A program made the position numbers and the translations under genes. Below the pieces are notes generated by a model, which did no database searches, was not told the origin of the DNA, and saw nothing but the letters and a program-made list of their open reading frames with translations. From Spirulina subsalsa PCC 9445 (lineage in GTDB: Bacteria > Cyanobacteriota > Cyanobacteriia > Cyanobacteriales > Spirulinaceae), in NCBI RefSeq assembly GCF_000314005.1, contig NZ_JH980292.1:2373725-2437724 (forward strand): a stretch of DNA of 64,000 nucleotides, written 5' to 3'. Positions 44,787 to 53,954 of this stretch are shown here, in pieces; position 1 is the stretch's first letter, and each line of letters begins with the position of its first letter.

Positions 44787-46223
44787 ATGGCTGTAGAATA
44801 TGACCTCGTGATTATTGGGGGAGGCTCCGGGGGGTTAGTGGTAGCCAGTGCGGCCGCCCAACTGAAAGCGAAAGTAGCCCTTGTGGAAAAAGACAAACTA
44901 GGCGGAGATTGTCTCTGGTATGGGTGTGTTCCGAGTAAATCTTTCATTCATGCCTCTAGAATCGCCTATGAGGTCAAGCACAGTTCACGTTTTGGGGTCT
45001 ATACCCCCCCACCCCAGATCCACTTTTCCGAGGCGATGGGTCATGTGGAACGTGCGATCGCCGCCATTGAACCCCACGACTCACCGGAACGATTTCGCCG
45101 CCTCGGAGTAGAGGTCATATTCGGTTCAGGACAATTCACCAATCCCCGCACCTTCACCGTCAACGGTCGCCATCTAACCGCCCGGGCTTTTGTCATTTCC
45201 ACCGGCTCCCGCCCCGCCATCCCCCCCATCCCCGGCCTCCGAGAAGCAGGTTTTCTCACCAACGAGCAGGTTTTCTCCCTGACGAAACAACCCCCATCTC
45301 TTGCCATTATCGGAGCCGGCCCCATTGGTTGTGAACTCGGCCAAGCCTTCCACCGTTTAGGAACCAATGTCACGATTTTGGCCAGTCGGGAGCATATTTT
45401 ACCCAAAGAAGACCCAGAGGCGGCCGAAGTGGTGGAACAGCAATTCGAGTCTGAGGGGATTCGCATTTTAAAGAAAACTCGGGCGGAACGAGTAGAAGTG
45501 GTGGGGGGGAAAAAATGCCTCTGGTTTGGGGAAGATAAAATCATAACCGATGAAATTCTAGTTTCTGCCGGACGACAGCCCAATGTGGACAGCCTAAATC
45601 TAGAAGCGGCAGGGGTGGTCTATGATGCCAAAGGGGTCAAAGTCGATGCCAGCTTACGCACCACAAACCCCCGCATCTATGCCTGTGGGGATGTGATTGG
45701 CGGATACCAATTCACCCACGTTGCGGGCTATGAGGCCGTTTATGTCCTCACCAATGCCCTGTTTTCCCCCATTAAGCGCTTTTTCCCCAGTAAGGTGGAT
45801 TATCGCGTGATTCCTTGGGCAACTTTCACAGATCCGGAATTGGCACGGGTCGGATTAACGGAGGAACAAGCCAGAAAACACTACGGGGAGGAGGTTTATG
45901 TGTTGAAACAACCTTTTGCCGGGGTAGATCGCGCCCAAGCTGAAGGCACTACGGCAGGTTTCGGCAAAATTATCACCCGCAAAAATGGACAGATTTTAGG
46001 GGCGCATTTGGTGGGGCCTCATGCTGGGGAGTTAATCCATGAGGTGGTGTTAGCGATGAATCATCACCTGCCTGTGTCTAAACTAACGGGGATTCATATT
46101 TATCCCACGTTGGCGGAGGTGAATAGTAAGGCGGGGTTATTGTTGAGTAAGCAGAAATACGCTAAAAATCAGCGTCTACAGGGCTTTCTGGGTCAGTTTT
46201 TCCGGTGGTTGCGGTCTTGGTGA
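44787..46223 (+). CDS. FAD-dependent disulfide oxidoreductase (mercuric reductase/dihydrolipoyl dehydrogenase type)
   Basis: 478 residues. FAD-binding GGGSGGLVVASAAA at the N-terminus, redox-active GGDCLWYGCVPSKS (Cys-x4-Cys), NAD(P)-binding IIGAGPIGCELGQAF, the second FAD site IYACGDVIGG, and a dimerisation domain ending in the active-site histidine region (IHIYPTLAEVNSKAG). No N-terminal heavy-metal domain and no C-terminal CC pair are visible, so mercuric reductase proper is unlikely; the substrate is unknown. Its stop codon abuts that of the next, convergent gene. Confidence 0.85.
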   Translation: MAVEYDLVIIGGGSGGLVVASAAAQLKAKVALVEKDKLGGDCLWYGCVPSKSFIHASRIAYEVKHSSRFGVYTPPPQIHFSEAMGHVERAIAAIEPHDSPERFRRLGVEVIFGSGQFTNPRTFTVNGRHLTARAFVISTGSRPAIPPIPGLREAGFLTNEQVFSLTKQPPSLAIIGAGPIGCELGQAFHRLGTNVTILASREHILPKEDPEAAEVVEQQFESEGIRILKKTRAERVEVVGGKKCLWFGEDKIITDEILVSAGRQPNVDSLNLEAAGVVYDAKGVKVDASLRTTNPRIYACGDVIGGYQFTHVAGYEAVYVLTNALFSPIKRFFPSKVDYRVIPWATFTDPELARVGLTEEQARKHYGEEVYVLKQPFAGVDRAQAEGTTAGFGKIITRKNGQILGAHLVGPHAGELIHEVVLAMNHHLPVSKLTGIHIYPTLAEVNSKAGLLLSKQKYAKNQRLQGFLGQFFRWLRSW

Positions 46224-46613
46224 TTACCGCTGTTCTGCACTGTACAGAATAAAATACTGTAACACCCCAATGGTGGCGAACTCATAGGTGGGTAAGTCAC
46301 TATGGATGGCTAAGTTGGTGCGATAGACACTAAAAAATAAGTAGTTTTCCCGTTCGGTCTGTTCTCCGATTAGTTCTTGCAGTTGTGGCCGCCCGATATC
46401 CACTAAAACCCCCCCCAGAAACTGACATTGACTAGCGAATTGCTGGAATTGGGCGGGCAATTGATTACACATATTTTCTTTGAGGTATTCGCTGAGGCGT
46501 AGTGTGGCGTAGCGTTCATAGTCTATCGGGGAAGGATTGGTGACCAACATTGCCCCCCCTAATAAGCTTGCTGCGATCGCACTCCCTCCTACCACTTGTT
46601 GCCAGATTTTCAT
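46224..46613 (-). CDS. DUF4359-like membrane-anchored/secreted protein
   Basis: 129 residues. One N-terminal hydrophobic segment (VVGGSAIAASLLGGAMLV) followed by NPSPIDYERYATLRLSEYLKENMCNQLP and a small body with two or three cysteines. It matches cyanobacterial DUF4359 proteins as far as recalled. Convergent with the oxidoreductase with no spacer. Function unknown. Confidence 0.62.
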   Translation of the reverse strand: MKIWQQVVGGSAIAASLLGGAMLVTNPSPIDYERYATLRLSEYLKENMCNQLPAQFQQFASQCQFLGGVLVDIGRPQLQELIGEQTERENYLFFSVYRTNLAIHSDLPTYEFATIGVLQYFILYSAEQR

Positions 46614-46671
46614 TGCTAATTGAAATAAGAATAAAGATTATTTTTTTTTATTGGACTAAGACATTTTCTGC

Positions 46672-46701
46672 TGGATCAATTCCTGATTACAATGCTATAA
46701 T
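46672..46701 (+). promoter_or_regulatory. promoter of tRNA-His
   Basis: TGGATC-N18-TATAAT, with a consensus -10 at 46696-46701; the predicted start is about 6 bases before the tRNA. Confidence 0.6.
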
Positions 46702-46713
46702 AACCAAGGACAA

Positions 46714-46787
46714 GGCGGGCGTAGCCAAGTGGTTAAGGCAGTGGATTGTGGTTCCACCATTCGTGGGTTCAAGTCCCATCGTTCGCC
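46714..46787 (+). tRNA. tRNA-His (anticodon GTG)
   Basis: Folds as a full cloverleaf: acceptor GCGGGCG/CGTTCGC, D-arm with GCCAAGTGGTTAAGGC, anticodon stem GTGGA/TCCAC around TTGTGGT, T-arm GTGGG-TTCAAGT-CCCAT. The extra G at 46714 opposes discriminator C73 at 46787, the identity pair unique to tRNA-His. CCA is not encoded. Followed by six T. Confidence 0.96.
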
Positions 46788-46928
46788 CTTTTTTCTGTAA
46801 ATAAAGAAGCTGATCTTCTATTGCTTGCAATCCGTATCGGGTGATTGCTTTATGTTATCGGCTTCTTAGCGCAACCCTGACCACACACAGGTTTAAGTTA
46901 TCAGGGTTGGGCCTAGGGGTATTAATCA

Positions 46929-46992
46929 GGGCTGGCTGAATAACTCGGAGAGTCGGGAATCAGGAATTGGTCTGGTGTTGTTCAGCAGACCC
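46929..46992. mobile_element. short MITE relative A (64 bp)
   Basis: GGGCTGGCTGAATAA at the left and TTGTTCAGCAGACCC at the right, with a 34-bp interior containing GTCGGGAATC. TA follows at the right, CA precedes at the left. It is an internally deleted relative of the larger MITE. It lies next to element B with only TAATTA between. Confidence 0.65.
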
Positions 46993-46998
46993 TAATTA

Positions 46999-47170
46999 GG
47001 GTCTGCTGAATATCCCTCTAATCACTTTTAATAGGGCTTTCGATTGGGAGCGAAAAACTGCAAGGTTTTAGTGATAAAGAATCAAAAAGGCTTGCCTTTT
47101 TCCGACTCCCCCTGTTCCCAGATCCGGTGTTCCCCGTTTCCCACTCGGAGCAAAGTTATTCAGCAAGCCC
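46999..47170. mobile_element. MITE variant B (172 bp, TA-flanked)
   Basis: GGGTCTGCTGAATAT at the left and GTTATTCAGCAAGCCC at the right, flanked by TA on both sides (46997, 47171). The interior differs from copies 1-3 (TTTTAATAGGGCTTTCGA..., GGCTTGCCTTTTTCC), so it belongs to the same end family with a different body. It ends 26 bp before the stop codon of the NACHT gene. The rest of 46788-47197 shows nothing more. Confidence 0.75.
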
Positions 47171-47197
47171 TAATTCGTTGGTCTGCCAGAATTTTGG

Positions 47198-50100
47198 TCA
47201 ATCCACATCGGCTAAGGTAGCATCATAATCTTGATCATCCATATCGTTCATGGAGGCTGCCCAAGTTTCATCATCACTACTGATAGGAGGACGACCGAGA
47301 GGGGCAGGGAGAGTGGCATCATTGGAGGGGGGGGCAGCGATAGTTTCATTATCACTGCTAGCCGCCGGAGCATAAACTTCTAAATCCGGAGAGTAGACAT
47401 CTTGGGACGTGTACCAAGCATCGGGCATGAACGGTTCTCCTTCGGCAATTTCGATTTGAATTTCCCCGTCGAAGAAATCACTATCTACTAAGTCCCCTAG
47501 CTGCATTTTCGGTGCTAACGATTGACTATAATCTTGGAACTCTTCCCAAGTAAAGAACGCCCCACTAGAACGGGCTTTTTGTTCATTGTCTGGGTCAAGT
47601 TTAGCCTCAAATAAACAGGCATTATGGAGATTAGCACTGCTTAAATTAACCCCCACTAAGTTGGCACGGGAGAGGTCAGCCCCTTCTAAATTGGCTTGAT
47701 TCAAATTGCTATTGACTAAATTAGCACTAGCTAAAGTCGCCCAAGATAAATTAACCCCAGTGAGATTAGCCCCCACTAAGTTGGCTCGACTTAATTCGGC
47801 GATCGCCAAATTGGTCCCCTCTAGATTGGCATTGGTCAACATCGCCCGACTCAAACAAGCTCCCGGCAATTGTAAATGATGCAAACTGTGACGCGCCCGA
47901 ACAAAAAAACTGGTCGGCGATAATACCGTTGTCCGGGACATCAAAATTAAGAACCGATCGGCATCAAAATCTTGAGGTTGATTAGGATCTCCACAGGGAT
48001 AAAACGGAATATTCGCCCGTTGGGAAATCCCACAGAGTAGGAGAAACACATTTAACCCCACCGCCCCATCAACTTGTAGGGCATTGAGGGGATTTTTTAA
48101 CTGTTGAAGTTGAGCATGAGCTTGATGGGTTAACCCTTCATCAAACCACCGTCCTTGACAGTAGGAGCGATAAAACTTGTAGAGGCGTTTAAATAAAAGG
48201 GGAAAAGAAAACTGATGGGGGTTGCGTTCTTCGGCTTGTTGGAGATTTTCCATCAAAAATTCCTCCATCTCCAACGACAAAAATCCATAGCCCAAAAAAG
48301 AATAGAGATGCTGGGCTACTGCCCAATCTGAGGCCACCCTAAAACTCATATCCCCATAACGATCATGGACTTGCTGGGTTAAGAGTTGCAATTGTTTCGA
48401 GATTTCCGTAGCCGCTAGATAAGACCCTAAATTAGGGTGAGAAAAGGTTAACTGTTCCAACCCATTTTTCTGAGCCACTTGTAGGGTAGAGAGGGAAGAA
48501 CAGAGTACAGGAGACGGCACAGAGAAAAAGAGGGCGGCCGTGCGAATTTGCCGATTAAAGTGTTGTTGCCAGGGGTTGAGTAGCTCAGGAGTCGGTTCTG
48601 AGGCGGGGGAATTCTCCGGGGGAGGGGTTGGTTGAGGGGGATTCGTGCCGCGCTCTGTACGGCTGAGAGCCTCCCAAGGGGGCGTTTTCAAGACCCAGCT
48701 TCCCGTTTGAAAGACCCGCAGGGCGATTTCCTGCATAAAACGGCGAGGTTCTTGGGGGGCTTGTCCGGCTAATAAATTGGCGATCGCCTCCGTGGAACGA
48801 CTGGCATGAGCCATGCCCTCCTTAACCATTTCCGGCAAATGGGAATAGCCTTGATGTTCCCCCAATAACCAGCGCGTCATCCGTTCGTAAATCTCATAAC
48901 GGGCTTGGGGGGATTCCAGTTGAAATAAACCCCGATCTACTAGGCCATCCCGGTGGAGAATCCCCAATAAATACAACATCAAGGGCTGATGAACCAAATC
49001 CGCCACCGGGAGATGGCGCTTGCGGGTAAATAACCCCTCCTCCTTGAGGAACGTAAAGTAACGGTAAGAGATATTTTTCGATTGCAGTTTTCCCCACTGT
49101 TTGAACCATTGGCGCAGGGAGTCCTGATCCATCGGTTGCAAGCGGATTTGTTTCATTTGGGTTTGTAGGGGGAAAATACTGCCCACCCGATAGGTGCGGA
49201 TCACCCCTTCAAACATTCCCTGACGACAGGTTAAAACAATTTTGTGACGGTGGGCTTTTTTGCGACTGAGTTGTTGGGCGTGAAACTGCATCACTTGGTC
49301 GAGAAAGGCTCGAATGTGACGTAATTTATAGGGCGATCGCGGCAACTCGTCCAAACCATCCAAAATCAACAAAGACGGCGGCGCATTATGAGATAACCAA
49401 CCATCGGCATCACTAAACCGTCCCAGAGGGAAAGCACTATCTAAAGTTTCCTCTAAATTTTGTCCTAAATGGGCATCCCGTAGACGAATCCAAATCGGCA
49501 TCCAAGTCGGATATACTCTCCGGGCAATCTGAGCCGCCCACATTTGACAAAAACTGGTTTTCCCGAAACCCGCCTCACCTTCAATCACACTAATACTGGT
49601 CCAATCGTCCAACTGCCCGGCCGCCCAAGTCGCCAAATCCACCGACTGCTCCGCAGAAGTGTTCATGGGGGGGTGGGGGTTCGACTCATGATTAGGCATG
49701 GGTCGAATATTCGCATCGGAAATGGGAACCCCCCGAGGCGGCACATAAATATCTTGTAGGGAAAAGGTTTCCCCAAAAATTGGCTCACCCAAGGTTTTTA
49801 ATAACTGCGCCCGGTAATGTTCCCGCCCCAAATCAATCACATAATCATTTTCAATTTCCGTCACCGTGCCACTGGTGCCTTCTGTGAGTGTTGTCGAGCG
49901 TGCGGTGAGGCCGCCTAAACGGACAAATTTCTGTAATTGGGCTAAGGGCAGGGCATTATCAACAATTACCTCTAATAAATGTCCCGGCAGGCCATTCACC
50001 AAGCGTTGAATGAGTAACCCAGCCTCCGTTTCCTCCGCCCCATTGGCCACTAACCAGGCTAAGGCCAGATTGTTCATCTGTTGGACTAAGAGGGACTCCC

Positions 50101-50587
50101 CAACCAAAGTTAGGGCTTGTTCGGCTTGGGAATCACTTAATTTTCCCGGTCGTAGGGTGCGCAGAAAGCCATGAAGACGAGCATCCACAATGCCTTCCTG
50201 TACCATTTCTCCTACTGGAACCATCGCCCGATTAATCCAAGGGCGACGCAGTTCTAGTTCTTGGTCTAAAACCGTTTCGAGGGCTTTGAGGTAGGCAATT
50301 TGAAACGTTAACCAAGTCCCCTCGGCTCGTTTGAGGGGCTTTTTGCGACTGAGGAGACGCAGGAGAGCCGTGGTCAATTGGGCAATGGGTTTAGCCACTT
50401 GCCGACTGGCCACTAAGGGCGACTCTAGGACATCTGCTAAGGAACAGACATCAAAGGGGGTAAGGCTCTTAACCTCCATATCTTGGGCGAGTCGAAAGGC
50501 CACACCGGACACTTCCGCTCCCAAGGTCTGAAGTTGTTCAAGCTCAATTTTTCGTTCTATCAGCCACTGCCGGATGCTCAGGCTCAT
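47198..50587 (-). CDS. NACHT/STAND NTPase with pentapeptide repeats
   Basis: 1129 residues. The first ~315 are an alpha-helical region with no recognised motif. Then the NTPase: P-loop EGEAGFGKTSFC (K343) and Walker B LLILDGLDELP (~405-415), followed by CRQGMFEG and a helical lid. A long helical sensor region (~500-890) follows, then about 16 pentapeptide repeats (~905-990, A-N-L-x-x), and an acidic, Ser/Asp-rich tail of ~130 residues. STAND proteins detect a signal and oligomerise; bacterial NACHT proteins can be antiviral. A regulatory role instead is possible because no effector domain is visible. Alone, next to MITEs. Confidence 0.8.
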   Translation of the reverse strand: MSLSIRQWLIERKIELEQLQTLGAEVSGVAFRLAQDMEVKSLTPFDVCSLADVLESPLVASRQVAKPIAQLTTALLRLLSRKKPLKRAEGTWLTFQIAYLKALETVLDQELELRRPWINRAMVPVGEMVQEGIVDARLHGFLRTLRPGKLSDSQAEQALTLVGESLLVQQMNNLALAWLVANGAEETEAGLLIQRLVNGLPGHLLEVIVDNALPLAQLQKFVRLGGLTARSTTLTEGTSGTVTEIENDYVIDLGREHYRAQLLKTLGEPIFGETFSLQDIYVPPRGVPISDANIRPMPNHESNPHPPMNTSAEQSVDLATWAAGQLDDWTSISVIEGEAGFGKTSFCQMWAAQIARRVYPTWMPIWIRLRDAHLGQNLEETLDSAFPLGRFSDADGWLSHNAPPSLLILDGLDELPRSPYKLRHIRAFLDQVMQFHAQQLSRKKAHRHKIVLTCRQGMFEGVIRTYRVGSIFPLQTQMKQIRLQPMDQDSLRQWFKQWGKLQSKNISYRYFTFLKEEGLFTRKRHLPVADLVHQPLMLYLLGILHRDGLVDRGLFQLESPQARYEIYERMTRWLLGEHQGYSHLPEMVKEGMAHASRSTEAIANLLAGQAPQEPRRFMQEIALRVFQTGSWVLKTPPWEALSRTERGTNPPQPTPPPENSPASEPTPELLNPWQQHFNRQIRTAALFFSVPSPVLCSSLSTLQVAQKNGLEQLTFSHPNLGSYLAATEISKQLQLLTQQVHDRYGDMSFRVASDWAVAQHLYSFLGYGFLSLEMEEFLMENLQQAEERNPHQFSFPLLFKRLYKFYRSYCQGRWFDEGLTHQAHAQLQQLKNPLNALQVDGAVGLNVFLLLCGISQRANIPFYPCGDPNQPQDFDADRFLILMSRTTVLSPTSFFVRARHSLHHLQLPGACLSRAMLTNANLEGTNLAIAELSRANLVGANLTGVNLSWATLASANLVNSNLNQANLEGADLSRANLVGVNLSSANLHNACLFEAKLDPDNEQKARSSGAFFTWEEFQDYSQSLAPKMQLGDLVDSDFFDGEIQIEIAEGEPFMPDAWYTSQDVYSPDLEVYAPAASSDNETIAAPPSNDATLPAPLGRPPISSDDETWAASMNDMDDQDYDATLADVD

Positions 50588-50696
50588 TTGGGATTTATCT
50601 TAAGGTCGCACTGCTCTTTTCTACCAATGGTTTGCTACTCTTAGGGGGTATCTATCAAGTCTAACAACCACTGGAAAACTCGATTGCCAGTTGGAC

Positions 50697-51806
50697 ATGA
50701 CAATGGGTCTTAATACTATTTTCCCAGAAATTGCTAGAGAATCAGGGGTAAACTCACAATTGGTTAAGCGATTAGACTACAAAACAGCTATTCTAACGAA
50801 GCCCCCGCGGGATCGGCAAATTATCCGCCTTAGCACTCCCCCCGGATTTTCTAGAGCTAAGGTTTCGGTCAATCGCCAAGGGGGATGGCGTTTGGGGGTC
50901 TTTTGGCTGATTATGGCGGTGACGCTGTTGGGCGGGGCCGGGATTAGTGGGCTGTGGTTGGTGCAGCGTGTGCCGGAGCGGACTTGTGATGAGCTAACTC
51001 CCATGACTCCGGCTAGTGAGCGGTTATGGTGTGGGCAAGTGGCGGCTCAAACGGGGGATTTTGAGGGGGTATTTCAGGCGATCGCAGAAATTAATCAATG
51101 GCCTGAAGATCATCCTTTATATACCGATGCTCAGGAACTTATTGAGGACTGGACTCGTCTGGTTTTGACAACCGCCGCCCAACAACTAGACCAAGGGGAC
51201 TTAGGGGGCGCTCTCGAACTCGCTCGGCAATTACCCCATTCCGCCTCTGTGGCTCGACTCACTCAAAAAACCCTAACGGACTGGGAAAGCCAATGGCAAG
51301 AAGGAGAAGAACTCGCAGAACAGTTTGAAATGGCCATCCAACAACAGGCTTGGTCAAAAGCCGAACAGGTGAACTTGTCCCTAGCACAACACCCCCTAGA
51401 CTACTGGCGCGTGGAACGTCGGGGGGAATTTCAAGCCCGTTTACAGGAAGAACGAAGGGGGGCGCAGTTGCTCGTCCAAGCGCAACAATTAGCGGAAGAG
51501 GGAACGGTGCAGTCTTTAGATCAGGCGATTCAGTTGGTTAACCAAATTGAGGGAAGGACTTACATCAAGGGACAAGCCCAGGTGCAACAGTCCTTTTGGA
51601 GTCGTTGGTTTTTAGAACAGGCCTTATTGTATTTGCAACAGGGGGGGGTGGCTGAGGCGATCGCCCTAGTGGAACGAATTCCCCCGGAAAGTCTGGTCTA
51701 TCCCCAAGCTCAAGATTGTTTAAACGGGATTCGCGCTCTGCAAAGTAGCCTCGGGAGAGGCAGAAGCTTGCCACCGACTTTACTCCAATTGTGTCAAGGG
51801 CGCTAA
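50697..51806 (+). CDS. membrane protein with TPR-like domain
   Basis: 369 residues. A basic N-terminal region (~65), one membrane helix (LGVFWLIMAVTLLGGAGISGLWLV, ~68-92), then an extracytoplasmic helical domain with repeats of the form AAQQLDQGDLGGALELARQLP and ALLYLQQGGVAEAIALVERIP, as in TPR or TPR-like solenoids. Two Cys (TCDEL, LWCGQ) follow the helix. It resembles a conserved cyanobacterial protein of unknown function. The start at 50691 (TTG), 50697 or 50703 is not certain. It is divergent from the NACHT gene across 109 bp. Confidence 0.65.
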   Translation: MTMGLNTIFPEIARESGVNSQLVKRLDYKTAILTKPPRDRQIIRLSTPPGFSRAKVSVNRQGGWRLGVFWLIMAVTLLGGAGISGLWLVQRVPERTCDELTPMTPASERLWCGQVAAQTGDFEGVFQAIAEINQWPEDHPLYTDAQELIEDWTRLVLTTAAQQLDQGDLGGALELARQLPHSASVARLTQKTLTDWESQWQEGEELAEQFEMAIQQQAWSKAEQVNLSLAQHPLDYWRVERRGEFQARLQEERRGAQLLVQAQQLAEEGTVQSLDQAIQLVNQIEGRTYIKGQAQVQQSFWSRWFLEQALLYLQQGGVAEAIALVERIPPESLVYPQAQDCLNGIRALQSSLGRGRSLPPTLLQLCQGR

Positions 51807-51823
51807 ATGGAGTAAAAGCTAGA

Positions 51824-51847
51824 TACAACAAAGGTTGTAGGGTTTTT
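51824..51847 (+). terminator. terminator of the TPR-like gene
   Basis: TACAAC-aaag-GTTGTA-GGGTTTTTATT, 17 bp after the stop codon. Confidence 0.75.
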
Positions 51848-51920
51848 ATTGCGTTTTTTTCCTTAACAAGAGCTTTAATCTCCGTCGTGAGTGTAAAGAT
51901 AAGAACAAGAATGAGCCACT

Positions 51921-51936
51921 TGTGATCTCGATCTCT
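51921..51936. promoter_or_regulatory. near-match CRP-type site upstream of PEP-CTERM 1
   Basis: TGTGATCTCGATCTCT matches TGTGATCTAGATCACA at 13 of 16 positions, 112 bp before the start codon. The equivalent place upstream of the paralogue is also a near match. Confidence 0.4.
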
Positions 51937-52032
51937 TGGCATTTCCAGAATATGCGACACAATGGCAAGTATAGAGTGAGTCAGCCGAAGAATCGAACTT
52001 AAAAACTTGTCTAGCTGTTGAGGTAATCTACC

Positions 52033-52785
52033 ATGAAACTTAATTCTACCGCCCTGATTTCTAGTCTTGCTGCTGCTGGTGCGATCGCCGCTACTGGAAT
52101 GCCCGCCCAAGCCGCCTCGTTTACCGCCAGTGACGCTGCTGGTTGTGCTGGATTAACTAGCTGTGTCGTGAACGACTTCTTCACCCTCACCGCAGGCGAC
52201 GGAAAATATTTGACCTACAAAGAATTTGCCTTAGTTGATGGCGTTGGGGTTTCTGCGACCGAAGATATTAAAAAAGACCCCAGTTGGGGAGAAATCGACA
52301 GCAACGGAGAACGCTTAATCGTAGACTTTGCCAAAGCCACCGCTCTCAGATCCATTGACTTAAGCTTCCTCTATAAAGACGGTGTTAACAGTGACCGTGT
52401 GAATGAAGTGGCTAAAGTGACCGCCACCCTGTTGGATGGTTCTTTGGTGACTCATACCCTCTCGGTTTTAGGGGATACCCTCGCCGGATGGTCTGGTAAC
52501 TATGACGGGACTGCGGTTAAAAATATGTCTCCTTCCATTGCCTTTGATGGAGTGAACCATGCAGGCGGTTGGTACAGCATCCTCAATCCTTTTGGTGATT
52601 TAGAAGTCGCATCCTTAGAATTCACGGCCGTCCGCCTGAATGACAGTTTAGCCCGCCAAAGCTGGGATTCTGACTATGCGCTCAAAGGGATTAAAACCGT
52701 TCCCGAACCCGCTACCGTTCTGGGTTTAATGGGTGTGGCAACCTTAGCCGGATTCACGGCTCGTCGTCGCCGCGTGGACAGCTAA
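52033..52785 (+). CDS. PEP-CTERM sorting-domain protein 1
   Basis: 250 residues. A signal peptide (MKLNSTALISSLAAAGAIA...AQA) precedes SFTASDAAGC and a beta-rich body. The C-terminus is VPEPATVLGLMGVATLAGFTARRRR, the PEP-CTERM signal: a VPEPAT motif, a membrane helix and a basic end, recognised by an exosortase and leading to surface export. The central part (DSNGERLIVDFAKATALRSIDLSFLYKDGVNSDRVNEV) is shared with the next gene. Function probably surface or matrix; no exosortase here. Confidence 0.9.
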   Translation: MKLNSTALISSLAAAGAIAATGMPAQAASFTASDAAGCAGLTSCVVNDFFTLTAGDGKYLTYKEFALVDGVGVSATEDIKKDPSWGEIDSNGERLIVDFAKATALRSIDLSFLYKDGVNSDRVNEVAKVTATLLDGSLVTHTLSVLGDTLAGWSGNYDGTAVKNMSPSIAFDGVNHAGGWYSILNPFGDLEVASLEFTAVRLNDSLARQSWDSDYALKGIKTVPEPATVLGLMGVATLAGFTARRRRVDS

Positions 52786-52839
52786 TAAGTCCAACACCAC
52801 AGAGCCCTAACAAGATCACCGAATCTTCATAAACAACTC

Positions 52840-52876
52840 AAGCCAAGGGACTACAGTGAATGTGGTCTTTTGGCTT
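52840..52876. terminator. hairpin between the PEP-CTERM genes
   Basis: AAGCCAA-gggactaca-gtgaa-tgtggtctt-TTGGCTT, stem of 15 pairs including wobbles, 55 bp after the first stop. No T-run, weak terminator. Confidence 0.4.
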
Positions 52877-52934
52877 AATAATTGTGCCGTAAGTTGCTTA
52901 ATAAATGTAAAGATTAGAACAAGTATCAGCCAAT

Positions 52935-52950
52935 TGTGATCTTGATCCCT
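52935..52950. promoter_or_regulatory. near-match CRP-type site upstream of PEP-CTERM 2
   Basis: TGTGATCTTGATCCCT, 13 of 16 to the SYCRP1 consensus, 113 bp before ATG 53048; the same position as in copy 1. Two segments shared by both leaders, 17 identical bases (51970-51986 and 52984-53000) and 28 identical bases (52001-52028 and 53014-53041), show that the promoter region was duplicated with the gene. Confidence 0.4.
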
Positions 52951-53047
52951 GCGCTTTGGCTGATTCTGCCACATAATAAGAACTATAGAGTGAGTCAGCC
53001 AAAGAAATAATTCAAAAACTTGTCTAGCTGTTGAGGTAATCAAAATT

Positions 53048-53797
53048 ATGAAACTTAATCCTACTGCTTTAATCTCTGGTCTTGCTGCTGCTGGTGCGAT
53101 CGCTGCTAGTGGAATGACTGCCCAAGCCGCATCTTTTACCGCTCGTGACGCTGAAGCAGCTGCTTGTGCCAATCAACAAGTCTGTGTCGTGAACGACTTC
53201 TTCACCCTGACGGCCGGGAATGATATGTACTTAACCCATAAATCTTTTGAGGGGTTCTATGGACTAGGTATTGCAGAAAATCCCGATCCAAATCTGCAAT
53301 GGAAAGATGACCCCAGTTGGGGTGAAATTGACAGCAATGGCGAATTCTTGCGGGTTGATTTAGCTGTGACTAAAGCCCTAAGATCCATTGATTTAAACTT
53401 CCTCTATCAACCCGGTGTTAACTCTGACCGCGTGTTTGAAGTGGCAGAAATAACCGCCACCTTACTGGATGGTTCTTTCCTCACCCATACCTTAACCGTA
53501 ACGGGTGATACCAGTGCTTCCTGGAGTGGTACCGGTTCTGTGGTGAATGTTTCTCCCTCCACTGCCGGGGGTGGTGGATGGTACAGCATCCTCAATCCCT
53601 TTGGTGATTTAGAAGTGGCTTCTTTATCCTTCGCCGCCGTTCGGGTTAATGATAGTTTAACTCGCCAAAGCTGGGATTCTGACTATACTCTGAAAGGGAT
53701 TGCCACAGTTCCCGAACCTGCCACCGTTCTCGGTTTAGTGGGTGTGGCGGCTTTAGCGGGCTTCGGTGTACGCCGTCGTCAAAACAGCGAACAATAA
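53048..53797 (+). CDS. PEP-CTERM sorting-domain protein 2 (paralogue of 1)
   Basis: 249 residues. The signal peptide differs by few residues (MKLNPTALISGLAAAGAIA). The body is clearly homologous: VNDFFTLTAG, DDPSWGEIDSNGEFLRVDLA, SDRVFEVAEITATLLDGSF, WYSILNPFGDLEVASL. The C-terminus VPEPATVLGLVGVAALAGFGVRRRQ is again PEP-CTERM. It is a tandem duplication with the promoter. The middle loop (GLGIAENPDPNLQW) is longer than in copy 1 and the part after AGDT is shorter. Confidence 0.9.
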   Translation: MKLNPTALISGLAAAGAIAASGMTAQAASFTARDAEAAACANQQVCVVNDFFTLTAGNDMYLTHKSFEGFYGLGIAENPDPNLQWKDDPSWGEIDSNGEFLRVDLAVTKALRSIDLNFLYQPGVNSDRVFEVAEITATLLDGSFLTHTLTVTGDTSASWSGTGSVVNVSPSTAGGGGWYSILNPFGDLEVASLSFAAVRVNDSLTRQSWDSDYTLKGIATVPEPATVLGLVGVAALAGFGVRRRQNSEQ

Positions 53798-53886
53798 AAC
53801 CCTGAAAACTCAAGCAGTGAAGCGTCAAACACAGAAAACACGAGTTTAGACTGTAAGTTTACTCGCTTTGCTGCCTAAACTCAGCA

Positions 53887-53916
53887 AAAAGGGCTACATT
53901 TGAATGTAGCCCTTTT
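53887..53916 (+). terminator. terminator after PEP-CTERM 2
   Basis: AAAAGGGCTACATT-tg-AATGTAGCCCTTTT, a perfect 14-bp stem, ends the pair. Confidence 0.88.
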
Positions 53917-53954
53917 GATTATCATGGGGATAAGTCTTTCAATGCCGATCAGCC

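Noticed and set aside
44787-46223. Mercuric reductase
   Set aside because: No N-terminal metal domain, no C-terminal cysteine pair and no mer genes nearby; only the general disulfide oxidoreductase call is supported.
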